A stretch of 64,000 bases of DNA from Aldrovandia affinis (Eukaryota > Chordata > Actinopteri > Notacanthiformes > Halosauridae), in assembly GCA_029706075.1 (NCBI GenBank), contig JAINUG010000015.1, forward strand, positions 2,382,307 to 2,446,306. The letters are read 5' to 3'. The notes beneath the pieces were generated by a model that ran no database searches, had not been told where the DNA came from, and worked only from the letters and a program-made list of their open reading frames with translations. Positions 1 to 11,454 of this stretch are shown in pieces. The number at the start of each line of letters is the position of its first letter. Position 1 is the first letter of the stretch. The position numbers and the translations under genes were made by a program.

Positions 1-1054
1 CCCAGACTCTTTTTAGCACTTTGCCCAGGCTGAGCCATCGGACAGCTGTGTGATAGCTGATGTCACTATGTTCAGTCTCGTGCTCCTCTAAAAGTGCAAC
101 AAACTGCCTGTGATTCAATGCTCGTGCTCTGATGAAGTTTACTATTTTAGTTACAACATCAATCACATCGTCAATTTTAAGCACTGACTTGCACAACACA
201 TGCTGATGTAAAATACAATGCAAAAATACCACTTTCTGATCTGCGTTGATTTCAGTCACTTTATCTTGCATACGTTTCAACAGCCCGACATTTTTCCCTG
301 TTAGATTTGGACAACCGTCCGTTGTGACACCCGTCAGTCTGTCCCATTTCAGTCCCAGTGTGTCCATGCATGCATTTACCTCCGTGAACAGATCGCTCCC
401 CGTCGTTGTCCCTTTCATTGAGCGCATTGCTGCCAGCTCCTCCGTAATCTTGAAGTCCGTTATCCCACGGACAAACACAAGTAACTGGGCTGTGTCACGG
501 ACATCACAGCTCTCGTCCAAAGCCAAGGAGAAAAAGTCAAAATTTGCCACTTCACGTTGCAGCTGAAGCTCCAAATTCCCCGCAATGTCCTCGATCCTTC
601 TCGTCACGGTGCGCCTGGACAGCGGGACTTGCTCAAATGCTTCTTTTTTTTCAGGACATATTAGTGCTGCAGAGTCCACCAAGCACTCTTTTACAAACTC
701 TCCATCTGTGAATGGCTTACTGTTTTTAGCGATTTTGTGGGATATTACAAAGCTGGTCCTGGTTGCTGCATCCCTGGATGTGTGAAGCTTGGTAAAAAAC
801 CCTTGTTGCTTTTGTAGCTTAGCTACCAAATCTTCCGATATCCGCGCCATTTCAGCATCATTCAAGTTTTTAAATTTCTCCGAGTGTTTCGTCTCGTAAT
901 GTCGACTCAAATTGTAATCCTTGAACACGGCACTCTCGTCTCCGCAAACCAAACACACCGCTTTACCTCTGACTTCAGGAAATAAATACTTAGCAGTCCA
1001 TGTCTTCTTGAAAACCCTGCATTCAGCATCTACCTTTCTTTTTTTAGTCGACAT
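1..1054 (-). CDS. hAT-family transposase (GTF2IRD2/ZBED-like), N-terminal 351 codons, cut by window edge
   Basis: The minus strand is open from an ATG at 1054-1052 to the window edge, 351 codons without a stop. The protein begins MSTKKRKVDAECRVF, with a basic N-terminus. A BED-like zinc-finger segment follows: residues about 33-65 contain CLVCGDES, then a DYNLSRHYETKHS stretch that supplies the two Cys and two His. The catalytic region starts with LALDESCDVRDTAQL, where the Asp is the expected first acidic residue of the hAT DDE fold. TTDGCPNLTGKNVG and an HCILHQHVLC segment follow, both typical of the GTF2IRD2, ZBED and Charlie-type hAT group. In other species this group moves DNA by cut and paste and has been domesticated several times. 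The terminal repeat just upstream (to 1343) argues for a transposon rather than a host gene. The C-terminal dimerisation domain lies outside the window. Lack of decay suggests a young copy. Confidence 0.85.
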   Translation of the reverse strand, partial: MSTKKRKVDAECRVFKKTWTAKYLFPEVRGKAVCLVCGDESAVFKDYNLSRHYETKHSEKFKNLNDAEMARISEDLVAKLQKQQGFFTKLHTSRDAATRTSFVISHKIAKNSKPFTDGEFVKECLVDSAALICPEKKEAFEQVPLSRRTVTRRIEDIAGNLELQLQREVANFDFFSLALDESCDVRDTAQLLVFVRGITDFKITEELAAMRSMKGTTTGSDLFTEVNACMDTLGLKWDRLTGVTTDGCPNLTGKNVGLLKRMQDKVTEINADQKVVFLHCILHQHVLCKSVLKIDDVIDVVTKIVNFIRARALNHRQFVALLEEHETEHSDISYHTAVRWLSLGKVLKRVW

Positions 1055-1343
1055 TTTGGGGGTGAAAGTCGTCTGAATGGAATGGAAGCTAACACTGAAT
1101 CAAGCTAGCACCATCTAGAGATGCAAGAGATAGATGACACCGGAAACTACTTAATCACATTATGAAAAGACAATTAGAAAAATACGATTGACCTCTAGTG
1201 GCCAGTGACCGCAGTTACAACGTCAATTAAGGTAAAATAAGAAAATACGTTTATTTTGTAATTTCTTATGAACCTTACGCGGGCCGGTCAGAGTCAACTA
1301 AAGGGCCGCATGCGGCCCGCGGGCCGTAAAATGCCCAGGTCTG
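1..1343 (-). mobile_element. hAT DNA transposon, 5' part with terminal inverted repeat
   Basis: The 5' end of the transposon (read on the minus strand) lies at 1343 and begins CAGACCTGGGCATTTTACGG, a classic hAT terminus starting CAG. GC-rich subterminal sequence follows (GGCCCGCGGGCCGC, 1301-1325), then a short leader to the transposase ATG at 1054. The flanking DNA at 1344 onward is LTR-like repeat copy A, so the hAT landed inside that older repeat. The other end and the second copy of the 8-bp target duplication are outside the window. Confidence 0.8.
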
Positions 1344-2967
1344 ATCTAGAGGGATAGTGATTATCTCTATACGCAGCAATTTAGCATATGCCCCGCTATG
1401 GGCACTCTTTAGGGATAGTGATTATCTTTATACACAGCAACTAGAATACACCCCACTATGGGCACTCTTTAGGGGTTGTGATTATCTTCATGCACTGCAA
1501 AGGAAAGTACACCCCTCTAATGGGCAACCGAAACTAGGAATGGAGAAAAAGCCAGGGGCTGGGACCCTAGTGTTCTACAGGAGCGCAGAGAAAAGGGGGC
1601 CAAGGCTCCTATCTGGGACAAGGGGTAGACAAGGGGGAGCTGGTTTTGGCAAAATGACTACTAACAAAAAGGCCAACCGAAATAATCAACACAATTGTGC
1701 TCTGCCTTACATTGGTGTCAACACTATTTTAGCAGTGGGAAAACAGTGGTCAAAAGTGGTAGCACATACAGGCAAGTCCTAAAACAGACAAGCCTCTGGC
1801 CATACTCAGAACATCACAATTACATTACACATACTTTAACTATTCATCTTAAAACCACAGCATTAGGGTGGAATACACCATCCCTTTAAACTAATCTGAC
1901 TGATCTCGATAACTGTTGTCAAAACAAAAATGGCATTGACAAAACACATGACTGATTTCATAAGCGTCATAAAACGTACCACAATAAAGGAATACATGAC
2001 AATGATACAGCATGAAACACCCAAACATTTCACTAGAGTGTGGAGCACACAGCGCTAGTTTCCCTATGGTTATAAAGCATAAGGCACTGCATTTTTATTT
2101 TAAACGATAGCTTTGTCTTAATGTAGCTACAGAGGGCATAGTGCACCAGATACTGCAGCCGCGTCTACAGTGAAATACAATGATTTAATGCAATAAAACA
2201 CACAATAGTATGCATGGATACACCTTCAAACCCAAACATATCTTAAAACAACCATGGGCATGGACACACCTGAGATTAGCTTGTTGCAGGCCTGAACCCT
2301 TGACAGTGGCCAGCGAGGCCTATGAGAAATAGCACCGGTGCACTGTTTACAAACCAGAAGTCACGTTACAAAGGCTATGTATTGTCAGGGACCATTGGTA
2401 TACAACTTATCACTGCCATTAGCTAATTAGGGTTATGCGAAGCATAAAGGGTATAGTAGCAGAGCAATACATACCGAGAAAGCGTATTAAAAATGAAGTT
2501 GCAAACTGATCTCCCCTTCCCACAATGCAGCTGCTATAATGCTAGGATATGTTGTACCCTTTAGCGTCCACTTCCAAACCATGCCTAGTATTTATTTAAG
2601 ACATTACCTCATCAAAATGCAATATACCGTTTTGTAAGGCGATGAGTGTGCCCGCTGAGCGCTATGAAAGCCAACCCAGACAACTGCTACGAGAGGGATG
2701 ATTGCAACCTACAACGTACAGTTTTTGTCAGGGCATGTATATCACCATACTAACCAGAATTGCTGCCAAAGAATGAGTTAAGCCATAACTGAATTTGCTT
2801 TTCCAGCGAGGACAAAGAAATGCAGTGAGAGGACACCAAACAATTAATTCATGGGCTCCTTGATTCAAAAGTGTGTATTTAAAGGGTCGACCTATCTCTG
2901 GGTAGGGGTGTAGGCGATGACCAGGGAGGGGTGTGGCCGAGCACCGTCACAGGTCATACCTGTTACA
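1344..2967 (-). mobile_element. LTR-like repeat, copy A (interrupted by the hAT on its left)
   Basis: Read on the minus strand, this copy starts TGTAACAGGTATGACCTGTG at 2967 and aligns over most of its length with copy B (16732-18075) in the opposite orientation. Both copies start at exactly the same base with unrelated flanks, so that base is a true terminus. A promoter-like TTTAAATACACACTT lies about 90 bp in. The distal part is cut by the hAT insertion. Between about 2160 and 2550 this copy has roughly 400 bp absent from copy B. I infer an LTR from the TG start, the size and copy B's CA end. Reading frames over 1357-1889 run through the tandem repeat and resemble no known protein. Confidence 0.6.
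1351..1531 (+). repeat. 60-bp tandem repeat, three units
   Basis: Units begin near 1351, 1412 and 1472, each with a GATAGTGATTATC-like start (GTTGTGATTATC in the last) and CTATGGGCACTCTTTAGG near the end, giving periods of 61 and 60 bp. The same array, with about two units, is in copy B at 17846-17955. It is therefore an internal feature of the LTR-like family. Confidence 0.8.
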
Positions 2968-3427
2968 CTTAAAATACTGTTATTTTTCTGGAATAATTCC
3001 AACTTGATAATTCTCTGATAACACATTACAGTATTTTACATCAGATGGAACTTAAACTGACAGGCCTATAGTTCCCTGGTTCACCGCAGTCCCCCTTCTT
3101 ATATATTAGAATTATACTACCTTCCAGGCATCTGTTATTTCATAGAAAGGATCACATAAAAATATCTTCCAGTGGTTTATAAATAATCTCCCCAAGTTCC
3201 TTGAGTGCTCTAGCATAGTGGTTCTCAATCCTGATCCTGGGGGATCTCTGTGAATGCTGGATTTAGTTCCAACCAAAGTTGCAACCCCCTCATTTTAATA
3301 AGCTGTTAATTATTCTTAAATATCATCTGTTGAAAGATAGTTTACCTTCTTAGGATCACATGACAGAAATAGCTATGCATGCCATGAAGAAAAAATGGCC
3401 CATGTTCATATACCATGTCCTGACCCC
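2968..3427. other. Short spacer with possible hAT-like terminus
   Basis: No gene is visible. At 3217-3245 the motif TGGTTCTCAATCCTGATCCT resembles a dispersed terminal motif found in vertebrate hAT-derived repeats, but no partner end or target duplication was found. Confidence 0.3.
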
Positions 3428-3768
3428 TCGGTGGTGGAATGACCTTCCGCAATCGGTCAGGACTGCGGAATCACTTGCGATCTTCCGCAAGAGACTCAAA
3501 ACCCATCTTTTCAAACTCCACTACCACTGAATTCTGTACACCTAGCCAATTGTCATCAAATAATAAATAAATACATTTTACTAACCTTTTCCTTCCCAGT
3601 GTTACAGGTATGGTATGCAGCTGCCTACAACGATGTCTATCGCTGTATTACTGCACTGATCTCTTGCACAAACTATGATTGTTCCTATCATGTATTAATG
3701 CACATATTGTAAGTCACTCTGGATAAGAGCATCTGCTAAATGCTTAAAATGTAAATGTAAAATGTACA
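3428..3768 (+). mobile_element. L2-clade LINE, 3' end fragment
   Basis: The sequence at 3428-3535 encodes the last residues of an L2-type reverse-transcriptase ORF: it translates to a W-DLPQSVRTAESLP-like segment followed by a KTHLF-like motif. The L2 3' UTR then ends in GTAAGTCACTCTGGATAAGA and a run of short AATGTAAATGT units (3710-3768). The same end occurs at 23690-23960 and, inverted, at 57195-57500. It is a typical 5'-truncated LINE insertion with no coding potential of its own. Confidence 0.8.
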
Positions 3769-4605
3769 GGACTTAAAACCCCTTAACCGTCACCCCCTAT
3801 TTTTGGCATTCACACCTATTTGGACATACCCAAATATAACAGCTTAAGAAACTGTGATGGCCACATGCCTACATTTGGCATAATTTCAAAGGAAACACAT
3901 TGTAGTTTATGAGAGTGTGCATGGGGACACAACACATCCCAAAGGACTGAAGATCAAACATACGATAAAGTAGGCTTTTATAGTTTTCTTGTGTAAAATC
4001 TAAAACCATTATGGATCATTATAAAAACAGCAACAGCTATCAAAATCAGCAAATAAATAAAATATTTCAAAACATTGCACCAATATAAATAAGATAGTTA
4101 TAGTTATATAGTTATTATAATAATATATAATATATAAATAATAGAAAACATTTGTTTAGTCAAGACAAAATTGTCTGCCCTCATTGCACAAATCTATTTA
4201 CAGTGTTATTTAGTCAGGCAACACTTGAAAAGCTATAGGTTATTTTGGTTGTACTATTGAAGCAGTGTTCGTCACAGGACATGACCTTGATAGGTGGTGA
4301 CTAGCTGACCAGTAGCTACTCACCAGTCGTAAATGGGATCCTGGCCGTTGAAAAGCATCTTCTTTGGGGCTTTTGGTATTATAAAACCACATTTTGTTCA
4401 TTGGACCCTTACGGTGATCATAATGCCCACATTATCAACAATCTGTCATATTTTGGGTCTTCTATACGTCACCAAAGGTAAGGAGCAGAATTGGAATGCA
4501 TTGTTGAAAATATGAGATTACACCTGATCTGTGCATATAACAAAAGGAATGCACGTTTAACCATGATTTAAAGGAGAATTGAAAATATGACAGTTATGGG
4601 TCAAT
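3769..4605. other. AT-rich DNA, no recognised feature
   Basis: Low-complexity AT-rich sequence, especially 4060-4150. No reading frame resembles a known family. Confidence 0.5.
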
Positions 4606-4616
4606 TCAGATCAACT

Positions 4617-4909
4617 ATCCATCCATCCATCCATATAAAACTTATTCCTGGTCAAAGTCGCGGGGGGCTGGAGCCCATATCCCAGCATTTCGGGCGAGAG
4701 GCAGGAATACACCCTTAACCATCGCAGGGACCATTTTATAACGGGCAATTTAGACTCTCCAATGTGCTAACGTGCATGTCTTTGACTGTGAAACCGGAGT
4801 ACCCGGAGGAAACCCTGACACGGGAGAACATGCAAAGTGACAGAAAGGCCCCGGCCTGGGGTCAGACCTTCTTGCAGTCAGTGCTATCCACTTCACCACC
4901 GTGCCGCCC
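4617..4909 (-). repeat. tRNA-derived SINE with RTE-like (ATGG)n tail, with TSDs
   Basis: Read on the minus strand this is a GGCACGGTGGTG-type head with degraded pol III boxes and a body containing the CCGGGTACTCCGGTTT region. The tail is the complement of the ATCCATCCATCC repeat at 4617. Direct repeats TCAGATCAACT flank it exactly (4606-4616 and 4910-4920), so this is a bona fide retrotransposed copy. Relatives lie at 22606-22964 and 34207-34568. Internal deletions make it shorter (293 bp) than those copies (about 360 bp). Confidence 0.85.
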
Positions 4910-4920
4910 TCAGATCAACT

Positions 4921-7900
4921 AATGCTTTCATTTTCTGTAATGTGCTGTATGGCAAATGATTCCTTTAGAAAGGGGTTACAATTGGTTAAATGATAGACTG
5001 ACAGGTTTCAGTCTATAACTGACTACCTCATAACATTATGCTCTAGAAAGTCTTTATTTCTGATAACCTCACTGTGGTATTATACTTTCCCCTGATATCT
5101 TCCATCTTGGGCAGTCTGTACCTCCCTACCCTTAATAGGAATACTAATTTATTTCACTGCACACCCAGTCTAGTAGAGGAGAAAGAAGTTGGGTGGCATC
5201 AATACATTAGTTATTCCTGCCTCTTCTATGCAAGGATAAATATTATCCTGGTGAAACATCCAGTCCTTACTTGAAGACTTGAATTGAATGTGAGCTGGTA
5301 CCAGGAGCCAGTAAAGAGTGATGCGAAGTGGAGGCATGTGTGTGAATTTATGGAAGACATTCAAGAATGTTGAGTTTTTTCTGCAAGGGTGTTGCATATT
5401 CATATTCATATGTAAACATATAACTGTAATTACAGTGTAGTAGTATCTCCTACATTTCTGTATTGAAATTAGGGGGCCCCACAACTATCAATACCACCCC
5501 ATCGCCATCATAAAATAAGGACAGTTTTTGCCTCAGGTACATAAGTAATGGCTGCATTACTCTTCCATTGATTGATAGAGGACAATGCACCACATCCAAC
5601 CTCTTGCTCTATGTTATAAAGTGAAATACAGTATATATATTTTTCAATAACAGTATTTAGCCTCTTGGAATTAAACAGTGCAATCACACCATTCTTGTAT
5701 GTTCAAATATTGCTCTAATATGACCAGATCAGGTATCCATCGACAGTGGTGTGCAAAATAAAGCATGGAATTTCACCAATGATTATAACAATGGTGGTGC
5801 TCATTGTATCAATCAGCACTCTTTGTTGGCCCATTAAAGTTATGAACAGGCATTTTATATTGTGCTAATCTGAATCAGTGTAGTGGCAAATCAGCCTGTA
5901 ACCAAGCACCCGAATTAGGTTAATTATTTGGTCTGACCTTCACCAAATGGGCATTTTTCTTACTTTCTGTACCCTGTGTTCTCTTTAAAAACATGCAAGA
6001 ACAGATCACTCGTGGTAATGGATGGTAAACACAGAGGATCAACAAGTCAAACTTTGCATTTTAACATCTCTATACTGGCTGAGAAATGGCTGATGCTCCC
6101 TTTGCTCTGCTAGGGACTCCATTGTTTCAGTGAGCCAAAATGCCCATTTATACTTAATGAAAGTTTATTCTCCTGCCATTACTGGTTCCGAGGAAAAACG
6201 GAAGCACTGCTGGGTATTTGTCACAGATAAATCTATTTAATCCTCAGCAAATGTCTAAATGCTCGTCAATACACAAACCTGACAGGTTGTCTGAATTATC
6301 TGTTTTCAACCGTGACATTTCTGCAGCAGACGTCATTTGATCTTATAATCAGCCTGGGGGATCAGTGAGAAGCCCTCCTCAAACTCAAAGCATTGGCATT
6401 AATTATTGAGTACATCTATACATTTACACACATACACACTCTCTCTCTCTCACACACACACAGGCACACAAAATGCCATTGTATTGCCTACAGGTGAATA
6501 ACCTAATCTGTTTTGTTTTGCCAATTAATTCCCTGGTTATAAGCTGCTTTGCCTCCAGACAGTCAAGTACTCTTTCCATTTGAACTTTTGAAGAGCTGCA
6601 CTTGTATCAAATTGCCAAATCCCCTTTAGTGTAGAAGACAGCATCTTCTACGGTTTTGTATAAACTTACAATAATGTCTAGTGACATATTTGCTGGCTTA
6701 AAACACCCAACTGTGTAAAGGATGCATGAAGGTTTTAGTAGGACATAATTAGGCTTTTTTTTACCATGCTATTACATTTTTTACAAATGTTTGCATGATT
6801 ATCAGGCTAATACTGTTCACCAACCATCACAGTGATGAATTATACTATCAGTTTGCAGATACTTCCCCAAAGTTGACTTCCCCCTTTCTCCATGGACAGT
6901 CATACCCTCCATAGAGGATGCCTGGAGGACATCAAGTGGGGGAATCCTGCTCATCAAGTGGGGTAAAAAGAGCCCACACATACCTTTTGTGTGGGAATAT
7001 GGAGGTACCTTTGTTTGAGAAGCAGGGTTCATAATTGATACATGTTTTGTTTGTCTGGCATCCTAGAGAGGGATCATTAGCTGTATTAGTCAGTCTCCAT
7101 TGAGAGCTAATATTTGTATTAGTAACTTTGTTTTTCATGCATGTTTACTGTGTAAACACCAGTCACATAATAAACATTGGTGAATTCACCTGACGACACA
7201 TTTTTGGAGTTGCTGTGCTCATTTGGTCACAATCCTCATCACTATCACACTGACTATACCCCTTGCTGGCTAACAGGATGCAAGATCACGCAAGAGTGCA
7301 TTTTGTAAGGAAATGGTGCATATTTTACAACCCCAAATATGGTATGTAATAATTGCATTTATTCCAATGAAAGTAGATAACTTACCAAAGCACTTGAAAA
7401 AATGCATGTGTTAGAATGCACGGATAAGTGTTTTGTTTGTGTTTTTGTTGTTACTGGGAGAGGTGGCTGATAACATAAATCATTAAATGAAGGTTCTAAA
7501 ATTGCTCCATCAATCTACCCTCCACATAACAATACTCTTAGAATTTAACTCACTAAATTGATCATTGCTTCTCCCATCATAGAAGATAGTGTAAGTAAGT
7601 GATCACATTCTAAAAATAGATAAAATATTAAGCAATAGGCCTTATGATTACTGTCAGTAATTGATTGTAAACCTTGCCAAACATTCATTTTATTATTTCA
7701 ATTAAAATAAGTCATAAAGAGTTAAATGCATCAGCTTTGAACTTCAGCCAGTTTTCAACATGAACATAAACAAGTGCTTAAATTGTTCAACTGAAATTAA
7801 ACGCATATTGAACCTGATATTAAAGCTTGCTAGGCATCTGAAAAGGCTTTGAGTTGCTTCATGTGAATTATTCCAACGATTCGATTATTGGAATAAATAA

Positions 7901-9739
7901 TGTAAAGTAATCATTCATGTAATTTTAAAATGGGAAACAACTGCCTGATGGAGAAATGGCTGCAGTTCTCTCCCTGGTTCAGCAACAGACAGCTGCCCTT
8001 CTTTGGAATAAGGCCTCCTCCTTTGCCGCTACTGCAGGGAAGCTGTCCGTTTTTCCGGAGGGCCGCCCGCTCTCTTGCCACAGCGAAGCATTGGTTTAGA
8101 GTTAGTAAATATTCAAATAAAAATGGTCAAACTGAATAAGTGTCTAAAGTGGCACTAAAGCGTTCATTCACCATGGGGGCAGCACAGTGGAAACTATGGG
8201 GTTGGCTGATTTTAGGGCAGTGAATGCTAAATTAGCTTCAACTCAGCAATGACACTTCATATGTGGTATATACATCAGTGACCTGTGATCCCTGAATAAA
8301 AACACAAAAAATGTCCTGATGTAGTAGTTAATATTGAAACTGGATGTACTAAAATCAAGATGTACAATAGTTTCCTCAGCAATTTTTTATTTAATTGCTA
8401 ACACTTTAGACAAGCTTGTGTTGATGGAGAAATGGAAGGTGGAAAAGCACTTAGAACAAGTGATTCACTTTCACACTCAATCAAAACTTACAAAGCTCTG
8501 GCCCCTTTTGTGACTCTAAATTATTAACGTGTGTCTTGGAAGTAAAGTTTTCATCCAGAAGCAACACAGCCTGAAGATGAAAGGCATGTACATAACCACA
8601 ACTGTGAAGACAACTGGTGGACAGATGGTGAAAAACTGCTTTTCATGTTGTGCTTTTGTCAGATTTTTACTTCAACAATAACCCTGTTACTCATACATAT
8701 TATATAGTGTGTTTAAACTGTGTGTCAGTCCAAGGCTCTTTTCCATTGAGCAATCTCAGTGGAGCATTTGTCTGTGTGATCCCACATTGCAAGTGCTACT
8801 CAAGTGTGTATCTCACTCCATAATTCATTAACTTCCTGAGACAGAAACTACTATTAGAACCTGCCTAGAATTATTAACTCTTAGAAATTTTACATCTCTT
8901 TTGGTTCTTCAACTGCATATGATTGAGGAAATTATTATTTGGTGTCTCCCCAGCTGAATCATTCACTAGCATATTGCTAATAAGGATGTTTTCATTTCTC
9001 TTTGACGTTTATTAGTATTATTTATGATTCAGTATAACAGAAGTGTCTAGTTTCATCCCTGGTCAATTTTAAGAGAAATGTATGACTCCATTAAGCTTTT
9101 GCAATCAAATAAAATCTTAACTAAATGTGTCATCTTCATCTTCAATGACAATGAACAACTTTTTTTAATACTTAAAATGTGCTAGTATTCACTTGCTGAA
9201 AGACAAAGAAAAGGTATTCCTGCCCCCTCATGCTAAATTAGCAAAGCAAATTCAGCAGTAGGGAATAGGTTGAAAGTCATTAGCCCTCTATGTGAATCTC
9301 TGCAGAATGTGAGGGGTTGGTTTGCTAGAGGGTGGTATCTTGGCCTTCTGAACATGCCTAGCCACACAGATTGTGCCTCTGCTTTGTATAGCTTTTTGCA
9401 TGTTGGATTGAATCCCAGTAGATCACCCTTCTGTATTTTTCTGCCTTTTGTAAGGGTGCTCTGCAGTCCTTACTATAGTCTACTTCTATTTTCCTGTTGG
9501 GAAGATATAAGACTGTGGGTTTAAAGAACCTGTGTGCTTCTGTGAGGGTGGGTATAAAAATATACACACGTGCTAAGGTGTATGAAGGCAAAATCATGAA
9601 ACTTAAAAATATCCCTTGTCTTATATTGCATTCTATTTATAAACTGCAGATGCATTGACCTAGATAGGATGTTTTGTATTGTTTGAGAGCATGTTCAAGG
9701 CAAAACAGTTTCTACTGTATCAGAAGATTGCAAATAAAC
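4921..9739. other. Long unannotated interval, one microsatellite
   Basis: About 4.8 kb with no ORF, RNA or transposon that I can support. A short compound microsatellite lies at 6421-6471 (CA and CT runs). Frames at 6817-7138 and 7930-8139 are short, lack motifs and look random. Regulatory or conserved non-coding elements could be present but cannot be judged without alignment. Confidence 0.5.
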
Positions 9740-9744
9740 AACAT

Positions 9745-9768
9745 TATATATATATATATATACAGTAT
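9745..9768. repeat. (AT)n microsatellite
   Basis: An uninterrupted TA run abuts the terminus of the Tc1-like fragment that follows. Confidence 0.7.
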
Positions 9769-9769
9769 A

Positions 9770-10240
9770 CATACCGATCAGCCACAACATTAAAACCACC
9801 TGCCTAATATTGTGTAGGTCGTCCTCGTGCCACCAAAACAGCTCTGACCCGTCGAGGCATGGACTCCACAAGACCTCTGAAGGTGTCCTGTGGTATCTGG
9901 CACCAAGACGTATGTTGCGAGGTGATGCCTCCATGGATTGGACTTGTTGGTCCAGCACATCCCACAGATGCTCGATCAGATTGAGATCTGGGGAATTTGG
10001 AGGCCAAGTCAACACCTTGAACTCTTTGTCATGTTCCTCAAACCATTCCTGAACAATTTTTGCAGTTTGGCAGGGTGCATTATCCTGCTGAAAGAGGCCA
10101 CTGCCATCAGGGAATACCGTTGCCATGAAGGGGTGTACTTAGTCACAGCAGAACATTGCCCAGAGCATCACACTGCCTCCACCGGCTTGCCTTCTTCCCA
10201 TAGTTCATCCTGGTGCCATCTCTTCCCCAGGTAAACTACG
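9770..10240 (-). mobile_element. Tc1-like transposon, 3' half, degraded
   Basis: The end near 9771 (ATACCGATCAGCCACAACAT) is a typical outer end of a common fish Tc1-like family. Minus-strand translation from 10126 gives the second half of the transposase: FQQDNAPCQTAKIVQEWFEE (second Asp), then WPPNSPDLNLIEHLWDVLD, where the Glu is the third catalytic acid. After a frameshift, a separate frame (10007-9804) supplies the true C-terminus LVESMPRRVRAVLVARGRPT. The N-terminal DNA-binding half and the other terminus are missing beyond 10240. It is a dead, 5'-truncated copy. Confidence 0.85.
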
Positions 10241-10733
10241 AAAATTGTTCAGGAAGAGATGAAAGCATTCATTACTTGCACAGTAGATAGACTAGCCAGA
10301 GACTAGCCAGAAATCAAAATAAAATGTGAGGGATATTTCTTAAACTATTCTGGAAATGGACATTATTAGTCACATCCTTGTTGTCAAGACCACAGACAGA
10401 ATTATAGCAAAAAGACTGTTAGCGTGACTGTTAGAGTCAAGATTAGCTCAAATAGCAATGTGTATATTAGATATAAATAGCTAGCTAACATTAATGACCT
10501 AACTCAACAAGCTTCTAAACAAAGTACAGTACGTTGCAGTAGCGAGCTAACTTAGCTAGCTAGATTAGTTACCCAACAATGCATAATCGAAGTTGCTATC
10601 GAAGTTTGTAGGACTTGTACCGTAGCTGAGGAGCAAGGACAAGTTAATTGTGCAAGTTAACTTAATATATGCACAAGTTAATATATGCATGGCTGTTAGC
10701 CAATCAGAGTATTCATCCAAGCCATGGTATAAA
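10241..10733. other. No recognised feature
   Basis: AT-rich DNA with scattered TAGCTAGC words, which recur across the window, and no coding signal. Confidence 0.5.
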
Positions 10734-10803
10734 TATATATGTGTATATATATATATATATAAATAAAAAAATAAAATAATAAAATAAAAATAAATATATA
10801 TAC
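10734..10803. repeat. AT-rich simple sequence
   Basis: A TA dinucleotide run followed by AAATAAAATAA-type simple sequence, just before a Tc1-type terminus. Confidence 0.7.
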
Positions 10804-10970
10804 AGTACAGTGCCCCTTTAAAGTCGACACCCCATCTCAAAAATGTAACCTATTGTTGCCTCACAGCTTGAAATTAAAACATTAAATAAGATTTTTCCAC
10901 CTTTATTCACACATGAGGTGTATATCTTTGAGGTGTAAATAATCTGATAAAGTGAACAAGATGTTTAGAA
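10804..10970 (+). mobile_element. Tc1-like terminal fragment
   Basis: ACAGTGCCCCTTTAAAGTCG, then an ACACCCC motif, an ATTGTTGCCTCACAGC motif and GAAATTAAAA, match the layout of a widespread fish Tc1-like terminal repeat. The element is cut off at about 10970, where the L1 fragment begins. No transposase remains. Confidence 0.5.
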
Positions 10971-10984
10971 TTCCTGAATCGTAA

Positions 10985-11405
10985 ATGTGTATCCATAGCT
11001 CTAATCCAAGAGTCTCATTTTAAATTGGGAGACGTGCCCCGCTTTCAGAATAAACACTACAAGGTGATCGCCCATTCCTGTGCACGAACAAAATCAAAGG
11101 GCTTTCTTATTGTACAAAATAGAAAAATACTGCTTCAGATTGATGCTTCAGATGGTGATGACCAAGGACTTTTAGCCTATGCCGTGGTTAGAATTCATCA
11201 TATTAAAATGATTATCGTCTCTGGATATGCACCTAATGATTTAGAAAAATACTTTTTACCTAATGTTTGTAAATCCCTACTAAACTTTCCAGATCATCTT
11301 ATTTTTTTAGGCGCTGACATGAATGCCACTATTTCCCCAATCTTAGATTGCTCTATAGGGATGGCTGTTCATTCACAGCTGTTCACGGCTGTTCACACGC
11401 TTTAA
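10985..11405 (+). pseudogene. L1-clade LINE endonuclease domain fragment
   Basis: Plus-strand translation contains ALIQESH, then FQNKHYKVIAHSCARTKSKG, VIVSGYAPN-like and FLGADMNATIS segments. These match the apurinic endonuclease of vertebrate L1-like ORF2: the glutamate in QESH, the SGYAPN block, and the catalytic Asp-x-Asn in GADMNA. The domain normally nicks target DNA before reverse transcription. Upstream ORF2 sequence is missing and the frame stops at 11405. The RT remnants downstream show it is part of one decayed insertion. Confidence 0.7.
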
Positions 11406-11454
11406 ACATCCAAAGTGAATTCTGCGAGAAGCAAACGTTACATGGAATTATAGA

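Noticed and set aside
1351..1531. Regular 60-bp repeats as a CRISPR-like array
   Set aside because: Whole units repeat without unique spacers, they are internal to an LTR-like repeat, and the DNA is animal.
1357..1889. 141-residue frame and overlaps in LTR copy A
   Set aside because: The first half translates 60-bp tandem repeats, there is no protein resemblance, and copy B carries only a broken counterpart on the opposite strand.
5074..5484. Overlapping frames of 66 and 104 residues in the 5-kb region
   Set aside because: No motif, no splice context, and AT-rich random-looking composition.
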